A stretch of 64,000 nt of DNA, taken from positions 1-64,000 of the forward strand of contig NZ_QNRJ01000004.1 of assembly GCF_003315075.1 (NCBI RefSeq), written 5' to 3'. Below are positions 7,709 through 16,681 of this stretch, one piece after another. Source of the DNA: Rossellomorea aquimaris (GTDB lineage Bacteria; Bacillota; Bacilli; Bacillales; Bacillaceae_B). Every line of letters starts with the position of its first letter. Position 1 is the first letter of the stretch. The notes under the pieces are model-generated. The model ran no database searches and was not told the DNA's origin. It saw only the letters and a program-made list of their open reading frames with translations. The translations under genes were made by a program, and so were the position numbers.

Positions 7709-9685
7709 TTATTCGTGATTTTCTTCTTGGGAATCAGGATCTTCTGAGCTTTTTGGATTCGGATTGTTATACTGATAATCCGAGCGATCTATCGGTTTGT
7801 ATCCTTCAGGTTTATAGAAGCGAAGTAGATCTTCATAAACCACTTTATCGGAAAGCTCCAGACGTTTGTTCGCTTCCTTACTTGCTTCTTCACATGCTTT
7901 GTTTTCTTCTTCTACAGGTTGACCTGTTTCGTTATCGTAGCAGACTCCTTTGATTTCAGAGTACTTATCTGTAATGACATCACCATTACGGAAAGGTACG
8001 ATTTGCTTGCGCTCTTCAGAAAGCAGGTCCTGACCAAAGCTTAGATAATCTTTTGTTTCCACTCCAAGAAGGTGCATAATCGTAGGGCGAAGGTCAATCT
8101 GTCCACCATACGTATGATTAACTCCACCCTCTGCGCCAGAGTTAAGAATCAACAATGGTACTCGTTGAAGCTGAGCACTTTCATAGTTACCCACTTCTTT
8201 ACCTAATACCTCGGACATCGCTTTATTATGGTTATCAGAAATTCCATAGTGATCACCATAAAAAACGATCATTGTATCTTCATATAAACCTTTTTCTTTT
8301 AAATCATTCACAAAGTCTTCCAACACCTGATCCATGTAATGAGCAGTTTGGAAATATCGATCCACTACACCGTTACCTGTTTCACCCTGAGGGAAATTAG
8401 CATCTTCCTCATGGCGGTCAAACGGGAAGTGATTGGATAGCGTAATGAATTTTGTGTAAAACGGTTGTTTTAAACTTTCCAGCATCGGAATGGAATCTTC
8501 AAAGAATGGCTTATCCTTTAATCCATAAGGAAGCTGTTCTTCCGGATTACTCATATCATAATACGTTGCATCGAAGAACTCGTCATACCCCATTGAACGG
8601 TACATCTCAGAACGGTTCCAGAATGTTTTGTAGTTACCGTGGAATACCGCTGACGTATATCCTTCTCCCTTTAGGATCGAAGGAGCTGATTGATAAGTGT
8701 TGTTGGCATGTGTCATGAATACAGCACCTTGAGGAAGAGGGAATAACGAGTTTTCAATAATAAACTCAGAATCCGATGTTTTCCCCTGACCTGTTTGATG
8801 GAAGAAGTTATCGAAGTACATCGCTTCTTTATTATCGACTAGAGAGTTCAAGAATGGTGTAACTTCCTCTCCATTTAACTCTCTGCCAATCATGAATGTT
8901 TGCATTGATTCCATGGAGATGTAGATAACGTTTTTCCCTTTTGCTTTACCGAAGTATTCAGGATTTGGATCTACTTTATTGGCTTTTACGTAATTTTCAA
9001 CTTCTGAAACTTCATTGCTGTCAGCCATAGCACGCTTAGCAGACGTTTTAGAGTTTTGAACAATATCATAGATCGTAAAGTTATGCGTTCCAAGATACTT
9101 TACCAGATAGTTACGGTCGAAACTGCGAGTCAATAATTCAGGACGATCGATGTTCGCTAATCCTAAGTTCAATAAGAACACAAGGACTGCAGATGTCATG
9201 ACCGCAAATACTGAACGGAAGCGTAATTTCTCCTGGGGCTTCACTTTCTTAAGAACCATTAATCCAATGATGATGAATAGATCCAAGAAATATAAAATAT
9301 CGATCGGGCTGATTAATTCAAGTGCACTGCCACCAAGACCGTTATTCGTTTTCGCCTGTAAGATGACTGGTACTGTAATAAAGTCATTAAAGAATCGGTA
9401 GTAAACGACGTTCGCATATAGAACGAAGGACATTAGCAAGTTAATAACGATAAACGCAATATATCGCCCTCTGCCTTTCCAGAATAATGCGAAGGCAAAG
9501 AATAATAGCGCTGAACTTAAAGGGTTAAAAAATAAAAGAAAATGCTGAAGCGCATTTTGTATTCCCAGGTTAAATTCAGCTAAATATACGGCATAAGTCT
9601 TAATCCAAAATAGTATAACGACTGTAAAGAAGAACGATAACTTCCCAGTACGCGTATCTTCTAACTGTCTTTGTAAGAAGTTCAT
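7709..9685 (-). CDS. ltaS: lipoteichoic acid synthase (LtaS-type glycerophosphotransferase)
   Basis: A 658-residue membrane-anchored enzyme that polymerises glycerol-phosphate from phosphatidylglycerol on the outer membrane face. The N-terminal 180 residues contain five membrane helices. A linker carries an AxA signal-peptidase-like site (AMA, about 219-221). The extracellular sulfatase-fold domain has the metal-binding Glu in YISMES (about 259), the nucleophile Thr in GQGKTSDSEF (about 303) and FYGDHYG further on. The acidic C-terminal tail (last 30 residues) is poorly conserved. Bacilli have several paralogues (LtaS, YfnI, YqgS), so which one this is remains open. It appears monocistronic. 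Confidence 0.9.
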   Translation of the reverse strand: MNFLQRQLEDTRTGKLSFFFTVVILFWIKTYAVYLAEFNLGIQNALQHFLLFFNPLSSALLFFAFALFWKGRGRYIAFIVINLLMSFVLYANVVYYRFFNDFITVPVILQAKTNNGLGGSALELISPIDILYFLDLFIIIGLMVLKKVKPQEKLRFRSVFAVMTSAVLVFLLNLGLANIDRPELLTRSFDRNYLVKYLGTHNFTIYDIVQNSKTSAKRAMADSNEVSEVENYVKANKVDPNPEYFGKAKGKNVIYISMESMQTFMIGRELNGEEVTPFLNSLVDNKEAMYFDNFFHQTGQGKTSDSEFIIENSLFPLPQGAVFMTHANNTYQSAPSILKGEGYTSAVFHGNYKTFWNRSEMYRSMGYDEFFDATYYDMSNPEEQLPYGLKDKPFFEDSIPMLESLKQPFYTKFITLSNHFPFDRHEEDANFPQGETGNGVVDRYFQTAHYMDQVLEDFVNDLKEKGLYEDTMIVFYGDHYGISDNHNKAMSEVLGKEVGNYESAQLQRVPLLILNSGAEGGVNHTYGGQIDLRPTIMHLLGVETKDYLSFGQDLLSEERKQIVPFRNGDVITDKYSEIKGVCYDNETGQPVEEENKACEEASKEANKRLELSDKVVYEDLLRFYKPEGYKPIDRSDYQYNNPNPKSSEDPDSQEENHE

Positions 9686-10107
9686 GCTTCATCACCTTTT
9701 TAAATTGTATTTATTTAAAACATGTATGAGTGAAAGTTTATTAAGAATTTGTTTAGCAAATGTAAATTCATTTGAATCAACAACGAGTATTATAACAAAA
9801 AATAATTTCATGTGTATAACATTTTGTTGTGATTCGTAACAAAAATATTTCATGGGAATTCGACATTCCGTAAGATACGCGGCAGAAAGCTTGGGCTGGC
9901 AAAGCTTTGCCCTTTTTGAACGATTCGTGAACGCCCCAGACTTTCCCAATCATGTGGATATATATACTAGAAATGTTAATAGTGTTTTTAAATTGTTTAC
10001 TCAGTGTAAACTTATTCCCCGATTTCCCCTTACACAAACCTGTTGATAAGATGAAATTTTTACCACAATCTTTTGTTTTCTTCCTATACTATTATGCACA
10101 ATCCCCT
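9686..10107. other. intergenic region with a probable ltaS promoter
   Basis: This 422-bp gap holds no convincing gene. A perfect -10 TATAAT on the minus strand (9789-9794), about 100 bp before ltaS, is the likely promoter core; its -35 is poor. Short frames here lack ribosome sites and recognisable sequence. Confidence 0.5.
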
Positions 10108-11115
10108 CTACATTTTTACCTTTTCAAAGTCAGCCGGCACCGGTGAATCTTTTCTTTCATTTAAAGTACGATAAGCCGCTTTGAATTTCTTTCTATAATA
10201 AGAGTGGCCGCTCGTTGTCTGGACATAGCCCTCAATCATCAATGAAACAGATAGCATTGTGGCAGAAAAGAAAAGAATCGGTGTCAGTGGTACCCACGGT
10301 GCTCCTTGAAGGTATCGGAAGGAGTCCCCGATCAGTCCCGACCATTCGTAGGTGATGGATCTAGGAGGGTCATTCACCATTTGGTAGTCCACATCGGTTC
10401 CCCCGAGGAACAGGGTCAGTAATCCCAAATGAATAAAGATGATCAGGGTCTGCATGAATTGCTGTCCAAATACGATCACAAGCTTTTCTTTCATTCCGGG
10501 TAAAATATGTTTGAAAATGATCCGCCATTTCCCCGCTCCAAGTGTTTTCGCACTCATGATGAATTCCTGTTTGTAGAGCATAGAGACTTCGTTGCCAAAC
10601 AGAGCTGATAATATGGGAACAATCAGGAGGGTCAAAATCAATATTTCAATGATGAAGCGTTCAACAATCGAATTAGGAAACCCTCCAAACGGTTCCCAAA
10701 GAATCGGTTCCAACAAAAAATAGGCAAGTATCGTTAAGGGGATGTAATGGAAGGAATCGATCCAGCCATTGATGTATTTCTTATACTTCATCAGGAAAGT
10801 CCCGAGAATGAATCCGATCGGGAGCGCCAATAATACACGTAAAAAGGCAATCACTAATGCGGTTAGTATCGTGTACTTGGCACCGATGAAGATCTTACCG
10901 AGCATATCAAGTCCCTGGGGATCGGTTCCAAGTGGAAATAGCCATTTCGGTGAAATCGGGGAGGATTCCACGACAACACCTTCAACACTAATGAAATACA
11001 ATCTTCTTACTTCATTCCCCCACACCAGCGAATACATAAAACTGGACACGAGCATGAAAGCTATAAACGTAAATCCGATAAGAAATAATGGATTCTTCCA
11101 CACACTTTTCTTCAT
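10108..11115 (-). CDS. ABC transporter permease, OppC/DppC-like
   Basis: About 335 residues from the ATG ending at 11115, which follows GGGGAGGAAATC; a longer frame would overlap the upstream permease. It has a first membrane helix near the N-terminus, a periplasmic segment, then five helices with the EAA-loop-like motif SAKTLGAGKWRIIFKHILPG (about residue 205) that contacts the ATPase. The C-terminal 30 residues are basic and cytoplasmic. It should form the channel of a peptide- or nickel-type importer with the adjacent permease. No ATPase or binding protein gene is nearby. Confidence 0.8.
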   Translation of the reverse strand: MKKSVWKNPLFLIGFTFIAFMLVSSFMYSLVWGNEVRRLYFISVEGVVVESSPISPKWLFPLGTDPQGLDMLGKIFIGAKYTILTALVIAFLRVLLALPIGFILGTFLMKYKKYINGWIDSFHYIPLTILAYFLLEPILWEPFGGFPNSIVERFIIEILILTLLIVPILSALFGNEVSMLYKQEFIMSAKTLGAGKWRIIFKHILPGMKEKLVIVFGQQFMQTLIIFIHLGLLTLFLGGTDVDYQMVNDPPRSITYEWSGLIGDSFRYLQGAPWVPLTPILFFSATMLSVSLMIEGYVQTTSGHSYYRKKFKAAYRTLNERKDSPVPADFEKVKM

Positions 11116-11116
11116 A

Positions 11117-12007
11117 TTAGATTTCCTCCCCCTTATTCGCTTTTTTAGAGAGAACGATTTCCCCCACTGTATAGAACACAAACAAAGGAATGAAAATGGA
11201 AAGTACCGCAATGGTAAACATTTTCGGCTGCAGCGTCGACTTTAAGAAGCGGGTTATTCCGGCTATATTGAATAGCAGTTCCAGCACAAATAAATTAGAG
11301 AGCATATACCAGATGGTCTTTTTTGATTGAAAGAACACGGAAATAACCGCATTCCTTAAAATATGAAAGGTCAAAATCACCAGTTTCCCGAGTCCAATGG
11401 ATCGTGCCAATGTGACATAGTCTTTTCTTTCTTCCGTCTCAAATGAAAGAATGGACATCCGAAACAGCTGAACAGTGGGCAGAATCGCCAAAACCAGAAC
11501 CGGCAGAAGAAAGGCACGTTCCATATCAACTGAAGCAATTTCAAAAAACAATATCCCCGTATGTTTATAAAGAGTGAGTACAAGTAATTGAGCACTCAGG
11601 ATAACCAGTACATCCGGAACAGATTCGAATAAATAAAACATGAACTTGATTCGATTTCGGTTTTTTTGAGAAAACAACATGGTGAGGATCGTGAGGAGAA
11701 TACTTAAGAAGCCGGCCAGAAGAAAAGCAGAAAACAGCACGAGTAACGAGTAGGTGATCGGCTCCCATAAATAAGGAAACAAGTCGCGTTCCTTTTGACC
11801 ACCGATGATGACATATGTTAATTCCCCCGGGTGAAGCAGGGCAAATACGATTTCTTTAATGGACTGCCAATACGCCTGCAACCTCAATTCGCGATGGCCG
11901 ATGCCTGAAAGGAGAACGGGAAGTCCACCTATAAAAATAATGCCTATGATGGATAAGAAGAATTTGAGTAACATACCGCCAATACCCCTCAATGCTTTGT
12001 CCTCCAA
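11117..12007 (-). CDS. ABC transporter permease, OppB/DppB-like
   Basis: A 296-residue integral membrane protein with a membrane helix at the N-terminus, an external segment and five further helices. The EAA-like loop is visible as VTLARSIGLGKLVILTFHIL (about residue 195). It is the partner of the downstream OppC-like permease, whose start follows its stop directly, so the two are translationally linked. Transport substrate is unknown. Length is typical of OppB. The weakly conserved EAA loop and missing partners suggest a divergent or orphan transporter. Confidence 0.78.
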   Translation of the reverse strand: MEDKALRGIGGMLLKFFLSIIGIIFIGGLPVLLSGIGHRELRLQAYWQSIKEIVFALLHPGELTYVIIGGQKERDLFPYLWEPITYSLLVLFSAFLLAGFLSILLTILTMLFSQKNRNRIKFMFYLFESVPDVLVILSAQLLVLTLYKHTGILFFEIASVDMERAFLLPVLVLAILPTVQLFRMSILSFETEERKDYVTLARSIGLGKLVILTFHILRNAVISVFFQSKKTIWYMLSNLFVLELLFNIAGITRFLKSTLQPKMFTIAVLSIFIPLFVFYTVGEIVLSKKANKGEEI

Positions 12008-12105
12008 TTAAATTAATTATTTTTAATAGTATCATATAACATTAGTCATTATACATATTTTTCCTTTATTTCAAAAACTCTTTTCCTAAGTATCCAAAAC
12101 CAAAA

Positions 12106-12139
12106 AATGACCGAAATCCCCTAAGGGACTCCGGTCATT
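12106..12139 (-). terminator. terminator of the NlpC/P60 gene
   Basis: AATGACCGGAGTCCC and GGGATTTCGGTCATT form a stem with a four-base loop and then a T run on the minus strand, 50 bp past the stop codon at 12193. Confidence 0.88.
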
Positions 12140-12192
12140 TTAGACTTAAACTCTAGAAAAGCTCTTTGAACGCAAACGTTTCGACGCTTTCA

Positions 12193-13683
12193 CTATCGAA
12201 TGATTCTGCGGGCTGTTACGTAATTTTCTTGATACCAGCTTCTATCCAGGTCTCTCTTAACTACCCCCACGCTCTTGCCGGCAGACATGATTACTTCATT
12301 GTTGCCTACGTAAATCGCGGTGTTAACAATCTTTCCATTACTTGAAGAATTCGAGAAGAACACTAAGTCGCCTTCCTTCAATTGGGATTTGCTAACGTTT
12401 TGGCCTTTAGTTGCTTGACCTGCTGCCGTTTTATCCTGAAGATCGATGCCGTTCTGTTTAAATACATAATAAGCAAGTCCTGCACTGTTGAAGCTCATTG
12501 TACGTTCATCATAAGAGTATCCATACTGAGCCTTATCCATTACATTTTCTGCCAGTCTTGAAACTTCAGCGCCTTTATTTTGGACAGGAGCAGGCTTGGC
12601 TTCAGTGTTCTCTGGTTTTTCTTCAGGTGCTGCTGGTTGAACATCCGTCTCTGGTTCAGGTTTTTCCTGAGGGGCAGAAGGTGCTTGTCCATCAGGCTGG
12701 GCTTCCACTGTAGGTGCTTCAGTTTCTGTCGTTTCAGTATTATCTTCTGAATTAGCTGCTTTCACATCAATCACCCGGCGCGCTGTAACATAATGTTCGT
12801 CGTAGTAGCCGTTAAGAATAACGCTCTTCTTGATTCCTGATTGAGAACCGGCAGCGTGGACGATTTGATCATTTCCTGCATAAACACCTACATGAACGAT
12901 CTTTCCGTTACTTGAATTGTTTGAAAGGAACACAAGGTCACCTTTTTGAAGGTCTTGACGTTTAACCGGTTCACCCAGTTTTGATTGTTCACTCGCTGTT
13001 TTTGATTTAAGGTCGATTCCTACTTGCTTAAACGAGTAATACGTCAGTCCTGCACCATTGAAGGTCAAGGTTTCTTCATTATAAGGCGTACCATAGGAAG
13101 CTTTTCCAATTAATCCTTCCGCAATATCAACGACCTTTTCCCCAGTGGATGAAGTTGCTTGATCAAACATAAAGGAAGGAAGTACACGGCGTGCTGTTTT
13201 ATAGTTTTTCTGATAATATTCTTTTCCGTCCAGGTCTGAGATAAGAATATCATTCTCTTCGTCTGCCATATGAATGATCTTGTTATCGCCTATATAAATT
13301 CCATTATGAGTCACAGGATCATTATCATTCGGATTTGAGTCAAAGAAAACGATGTCTCCCTTTTGAAGCTGATCCTTTGGTACATACTCACCTAATTGAG
13401 CCTGTACGTTTGTATCCCTTGTTGCAAGGTCGATACCGTTCTGTTTGAAGGCATAGTAAATGAATCCACTGCAACCAAATTGATGTGGGGGATTATAAAC
13501 ATATCTTTCGTATGTCGCTTTACCTATTAAATTCTTCGCGGTTGATATAATATTATCAGCTTTCTGCTCTACCTCAGCTTGTTGGGGAGCTGTCGCTGCA
13601 TTTGCTTGCTGCACAAATGGAATGGACACAGAGCTGAACGTCAAAGCAACTGTGCAAACCGCTGTTGTCATTAATTTCTTCAT
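12193..13683 (-). CDS. secreted triple NlpC/P60-domain protein
   Basis: A 496-residue protein with a clear signal peptide (MKKLMTTAVCTVALTFSSVS, cleavage near ANA at about 27-29) and three NlpC/P60 repeats at about 45-165, 180-305 and 375-496. NlpC/P60 enzymes cut peptidoglycan stem peptides using Cys and His. Repeat one keeps Cys in FGCSGF and His in THNGIYIG. Repeat two has FNGAGL in place of the Cys motif but keeps a His (VHVGVYAG). Repeat three has FNSAGL and VNTAIYVG, losing both. A Pro/Glu-rich linker (about 315-370) separates repeats two and three. The first domain is probably the enzyme and the others probably bind. Confidence 0.88.
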   Translation of the reverse strand: MKKLMTTAVCTVALTFSSVSIPFVQQANAATAPQQAEVEQKADNIISTAKNLIGKATYERYVYNPPHQFGCSGFIYYAFKQNGIDLATRDTNVQAQLGEYVPKDQLQKGDIVFFDSNPNDNDPVTHNGIYIGDNKIIHMADEENDILISDLDGKEYYQKNYKTARRVLPSFMFDQATSSTGEKVVDIAEGLIGKASYGTPYNEETLTFNGAGLTYYSFKQVGIDLKSKTASEQSKLGEPVKRQDLQKGDLVFLSNNSSNGKIVHVGVYAGNDQIVHAAGSQSGIKKSVILNGYYDEHYVTARRVIDVKAANSEDNTETTETEAPTVEAQPDGQAPSAPQEKPEPETDVQPAAPEEKPENTEAKPAPVQNKGAEVSRLAENVMDKAQYGYSYDERTMSFNSAGLAYYVFKQNGIDLQDKTAAGQATKGQNVSKSQLKEGDLVFFSNSSSNGKIVNTAIYVGNNEVIMSAGKSVGVVKRDLDRSWYQENYVTARRIIR

Positions 13684-13834
13684 GTTTCTACCTCCTGTGA
13701 ATAAAGTGAAATTTTCTAATAATTATCCACAGAAAGTATAACATTGATTTTCACCCGAAAATGGATGTAATAATTGCCAAGGATGCGGTGTCATACTTGC
13801 AGGGGTAAGTGAATAGGACTTTATTCCCACCTGA

Positions 13835-15220
13835 TTATTCTTTCATTTTAAAAGACCTTGCAAGCCCTATTAATTCTGTATCCATCATAGAACCCTTAAC
13901 CAAAAGAACGGTTTTTTCATCTAGCAGACTTTCGACATACCCCTTTACAAGGGCGGCGGAAGCGGTTGTATACACTTCTCCTTTAAATCCATACTTTTTA
14001 GCGTGATTTGCTATATACTTTGTATTTTTCCCGACTGCAATGAAGATATCGATTTTTGTAGATGCAATTAATTTTCCCAAATCATGATAAACTTTCCTTA
14101 CATGACTTCCTAAATAGGCAATATCGCCTAATAATAAAGCATTTGTTTTATTATTTCCCAGAGTTTCCAGTACTTGAATGGCTGCAGCGACTGATGTTGG
14201 ATTTGAGCTCCACGTATCATCGATGATCATAGAGGCATTGATGCCCTCTTCCACCTGGAGATGCCGTTCCAGATTCTTAAACGCCCTCATCCTTATAACA
14301 GCCTTCGAAAGGTTCAGGCCGATTTTATGGGCTGCTGCAAGAGCAAACAGCGCATTGTAAATCTGATGCTCACCAAAGCCCGGTAAATACGTTTTGTAAG
14401 TCCTCTCCTTATGATGCAAAGTAAATGACATTCCGTTCTTCTTGTAAACAATATCACTTGCCCGATAATCAGCACTTTCACTTGTTCCACAATAAATGAT
14501 ATCGCCTGAGAAACCTGTGAGTGATATTTTTTGTGTGTTTTCATCCTCGCTGTTTAATATAAGAGTGCCACCTTCCCTGACACCTGACACGATCTCGGAT
14601 TTTGCTTTAATATACCCGTCTAACGTCTTGCACTTATCCAGATGATCGACACCGATCGTCGTAATGATTCCTATCGTGGGCTGAAACACCTTACAATGAT
14701 AGTGAAGATTGCCCGGACCGTTCAGACCCGTTTCAAACACGGCCGCATCTGTATTTTCATCGATTCCCATGAGATATTGGAAGGATTTCCTGGTGGCATT
14801 CCTGCTTCTGATGGTAGATTGAATGGAATGTGTGGAGGATAAAAGGTGGGAAAGCATTTCTTTCGTCGTGGTTTTTCCACAAGTACCGGTGACTGCGACG
14901 ATCGGCAGTTCAAATAAATGCCGGTAATACCGGGTAAAATCCCAGAAGGCGTCATCTGCATTTTGAACCCTTATCATACCTGCAGCTTCTATATTCTTCA
15001 TCTCTTCATCGCTTTTATCGGTTACGATGATATAAGGCGAATACCTTTTGACCTTATCAATCTGAAAGGCTTTCTTTTTCTTTAAAAAAATTAACGTATG
15101 TTTCTCTTTTATTCTGTGTAAATGTGAAACCATCGCATCCTTCACGATGAAATTTTCATCCCCGTATACGAGCTCTCCGTTCATCACACCGATTAACTCT
15201 TTCAGTGGCAGAGGTTTCAT
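13835..15220 (-). CDS. MurF-like Mur ligase family protein (third of tandem set)
   Basis: A 461-residue ATP-dependent amide ligase resembling MurF. It has an N-terminal MurF-type domain (about 1-95), the P-loop VTGTCGKTTTKEM (about 109-121), ETGLNGPG, the IGVDHLD region, the carbamylated-lysine region KAKSEI, GEHQIYNALFALAAA (about 285), and the MurF-specific DDSYNANP equivalent DDTWSSNP (about 345), with Trp replacing Tyr. Such enzymes join an amino acid or dipeptide to a carboxylate with ATP. It ends a four-gene run (GNAT and three ligases) and is clearly not the housekeeping murF, whose partners ddl and murD are absent. Product unknown. Confidence 0.85.
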   Translation of the reverse strand: MKPLPLKELIGVMNGELVYGDENFIVKDAMVSHLHRIKEKHTLIFLKKKKAFQIDKVKRYSPYIIVTDKSDEEMKNIEAAGMIRVQNADDAFWDFTRYYRHLFELPIVAVTGTCGKTTTKEMLSHLLSSTHSIQSTIRSRNATRKSFQYLMGIDENTDAAVFETGLNGPGNLHYHCKVFQPTIGIITTIGVDHLDKCKTLDGYIKAKSEIVSGVREGGTLILNSEDENTQKISLTGFSGDIIYCGTSESADYRASDIVYKKNGMSFTLHHKERTYKTYLPGFGEHQIYNALFALAAAHKIGLNLSKAVIRMRAFKNLERHLQVEEGINASMIIDDTWSSNPTSVAAAIQVLETLGNNKTNALLLGDIAYLGSHVRKVYHDLGKLIASTKIDIFIAVGKNTKYIANHAKKYGFKGEVYTTASAALVKGYVESLLDEKTVLLVKGSMMDTELIGLARSFKMKE

Positions 15221-15235
15221 TGTCTCACTCCTGTC

Positions 15236-16660
15236 CTAATGCAATCGTTCATCGTGTTGCTTCCTTTCCATTTCATCTTTCTTGATGATTTGTTCTTTAA
15301 GGTCCATTAGATCATGATCTGTATTTGAACACTTAAACAAGCATGTACTATCAGGTGTTAATAATGAGCTGACCTTTTGATAGACGTCGTGTATATTTAA
15401 ACATGGGTATACTTGGATGCGCGTGTTTTTTTCTGCTACTCGTTCTGCGACTCTTTTTGCGTTATGTCCATAGGTTATCAGAACATCTATGCCTTGCTCC
15501 GAGATCATCTCCCCAACTTCTAAATGAGTTTTTGTCGTGTGATCTCCCAAGCGGCCGATATCTCCGATCAACAGTATCTTCTTCCGGTCGTACGCAATGG
15601 ATTGCAGAACTTTCAATGCTTCTTTTAATGCTCCGGGAGTTAAACTCCATGAATCATCAATGATAGTAGAATCATTGATCCCCTGCTTCACTTGTAAGTG
15701 TTTTTCGAGTACATGAAACGATTGTAATGCGTTGATGGCATCGGTGATATCCACACCCACATCCAGTACAGCCCCGATCGCTGCCATTGCATTATAAGCC
15801 TGATGCTCACCGTGACAAGGCAGAACCACGGAATATGGTTTGTATTGATAGGTCATCGTGAACGTGGTTTGACTTGAATCCACTTTAATATCAGTAGCTC
15901 TCAAATCTGCCCCGGTAGACTTCCCAAAGGAAACCAGCTTCCCCTTATAGTCTTTTAATGGAAGGGTTGCTATATGTTCATCGTCTCCATTTACCAGTAA
16001 AGTCCCTTTATTCTTTAAACCTTCTATGATTTCTCCCTTTGCCCTAACATAATTCTCCAATGTTTTGCATTTATCCAAATGAAAGATTCCTATGTTCGTG
16101 ATGATCCCGATGGTAGGCTGGAAAATATCACAATGATATCGAAGGTTACCGGGAGCCCCCAAGCCTGTTTCGAAGACACCAACGTCTGTATCCTCATCGA
16201 TTCCCATCAGGTATTCGAAGGATTTCCTCGGCGCATTTCTGCTTCTTATAGTGGACTGAACGGAATACTGTTTCTTTAAAATATGAACAATCATGTCCTT
16301 TGTCGTTGTTTTACCATCCGTTCCCGTAATGGCTATAACGGGAATGCTGAATAATCTTCTATAATATTCAGCAAACGCAAAGATGGCCTTTCTGATATTC
16401 CCAACTTCAATCACCGCAAAAGCTTCCTGATATTTCTCCCTGCTATCCCTGGCATCACTAATGATGACAAAGGGTTCCAGATGTTTTATTTTTTCATAGT
16501 TGAATGGCTTCCTTCTATCTAAAAAGATCATCGTATGGCTCTGGATGATGGAATGGAGATGATAAATGATCGCATCTTTCACCTCTAGATCCTTTGAACC
16601 AAGAACCAAGCGTCCTCCCACCACCTCTATTACTTCCTTCAGCTGTAAACGTTTCACCAT
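15236..16660 (-). CDS. MurF-like Mur ligase family protein (second of tandem set)
   Basis: A 474-residue paralogue of the two flanking ligases. The N-terminal domain (LKEVIEVVGGRLVLGSKDLE) is followed by P-loop ITGTDGKTTTKDM (about 109), ETGLGAPGNLRYHC, NIGIFHLDKCK, RAKGEI, GEHQAYNAMAAIGA and DDSWSLTP in place of MurF DDSYNANP. The Asn of that motif is missing here (LTP), unlike the other copies. It begins after GGAGGGGTGA with ATG-GTG and lies 15 bp from the next ligase. Tandem duplication and divergence suggest each copy adds a different residue or acts on a different acceptor; this is inference. Confidence 0.85.
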   Translation of the reverse strand: MVKRLQLKEVIEVVGGRLVLGSKDLEVKDAIIYHLHSIIQSHTMIFLDRRKPFNYEKIKHLEPFVIISDARDSREKYQEAFAVIEVGNIRKAIFAFAEYYRRLFSIPVIAITGTDGKTTTKDMIVHILKKQYSVQSTIRSRNAPRKSFEYLMGIDEDTDVGVFETGLGAPGNLRYHCDIFQPTIGIITNIGIFHLDKCKTLENYVRAKGEIIEGLKNKGTLLVNGDDEHIATLPLKDYKGKLVSFGKSTGADLRATDIKVDSSQTTFTMTYQYKPYSVVLPCHGEHQAYNAMAAIGAVLDVGVDITDAINALQSFHVLEKHLQVKQGINDSTIIDDSWSLTPGALKEALKVLQSIAYDRKKILLIGDIGRLGDHTTKTHLEVGEMISEQGIDVLITYGHNAKRVAERVAEKNTRIQVYPCLNIHDVYQKVSSLLTPDSTCLFKCSNTDHDLMDLKEQIIKKDEMERKQHDERLH

Positions 16661-16681
16661 TCACCCCTCCCTTTTTCATTC

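Noticed and set aside
7567-7953. A plus-strand 128-codon frame
   Set aside because: It runs through the terminator hairpin and antisense to the ltaS C-terminus; its product resembles nothing and its codons mirror the real gene.
9692-10146. Several overlapping short frames on both strands between ltaS and the permeases
   Set aside because: No ribosome sites, low-complexity AT-rich translations, and they overlap each other and the promoter region; treated as chance.
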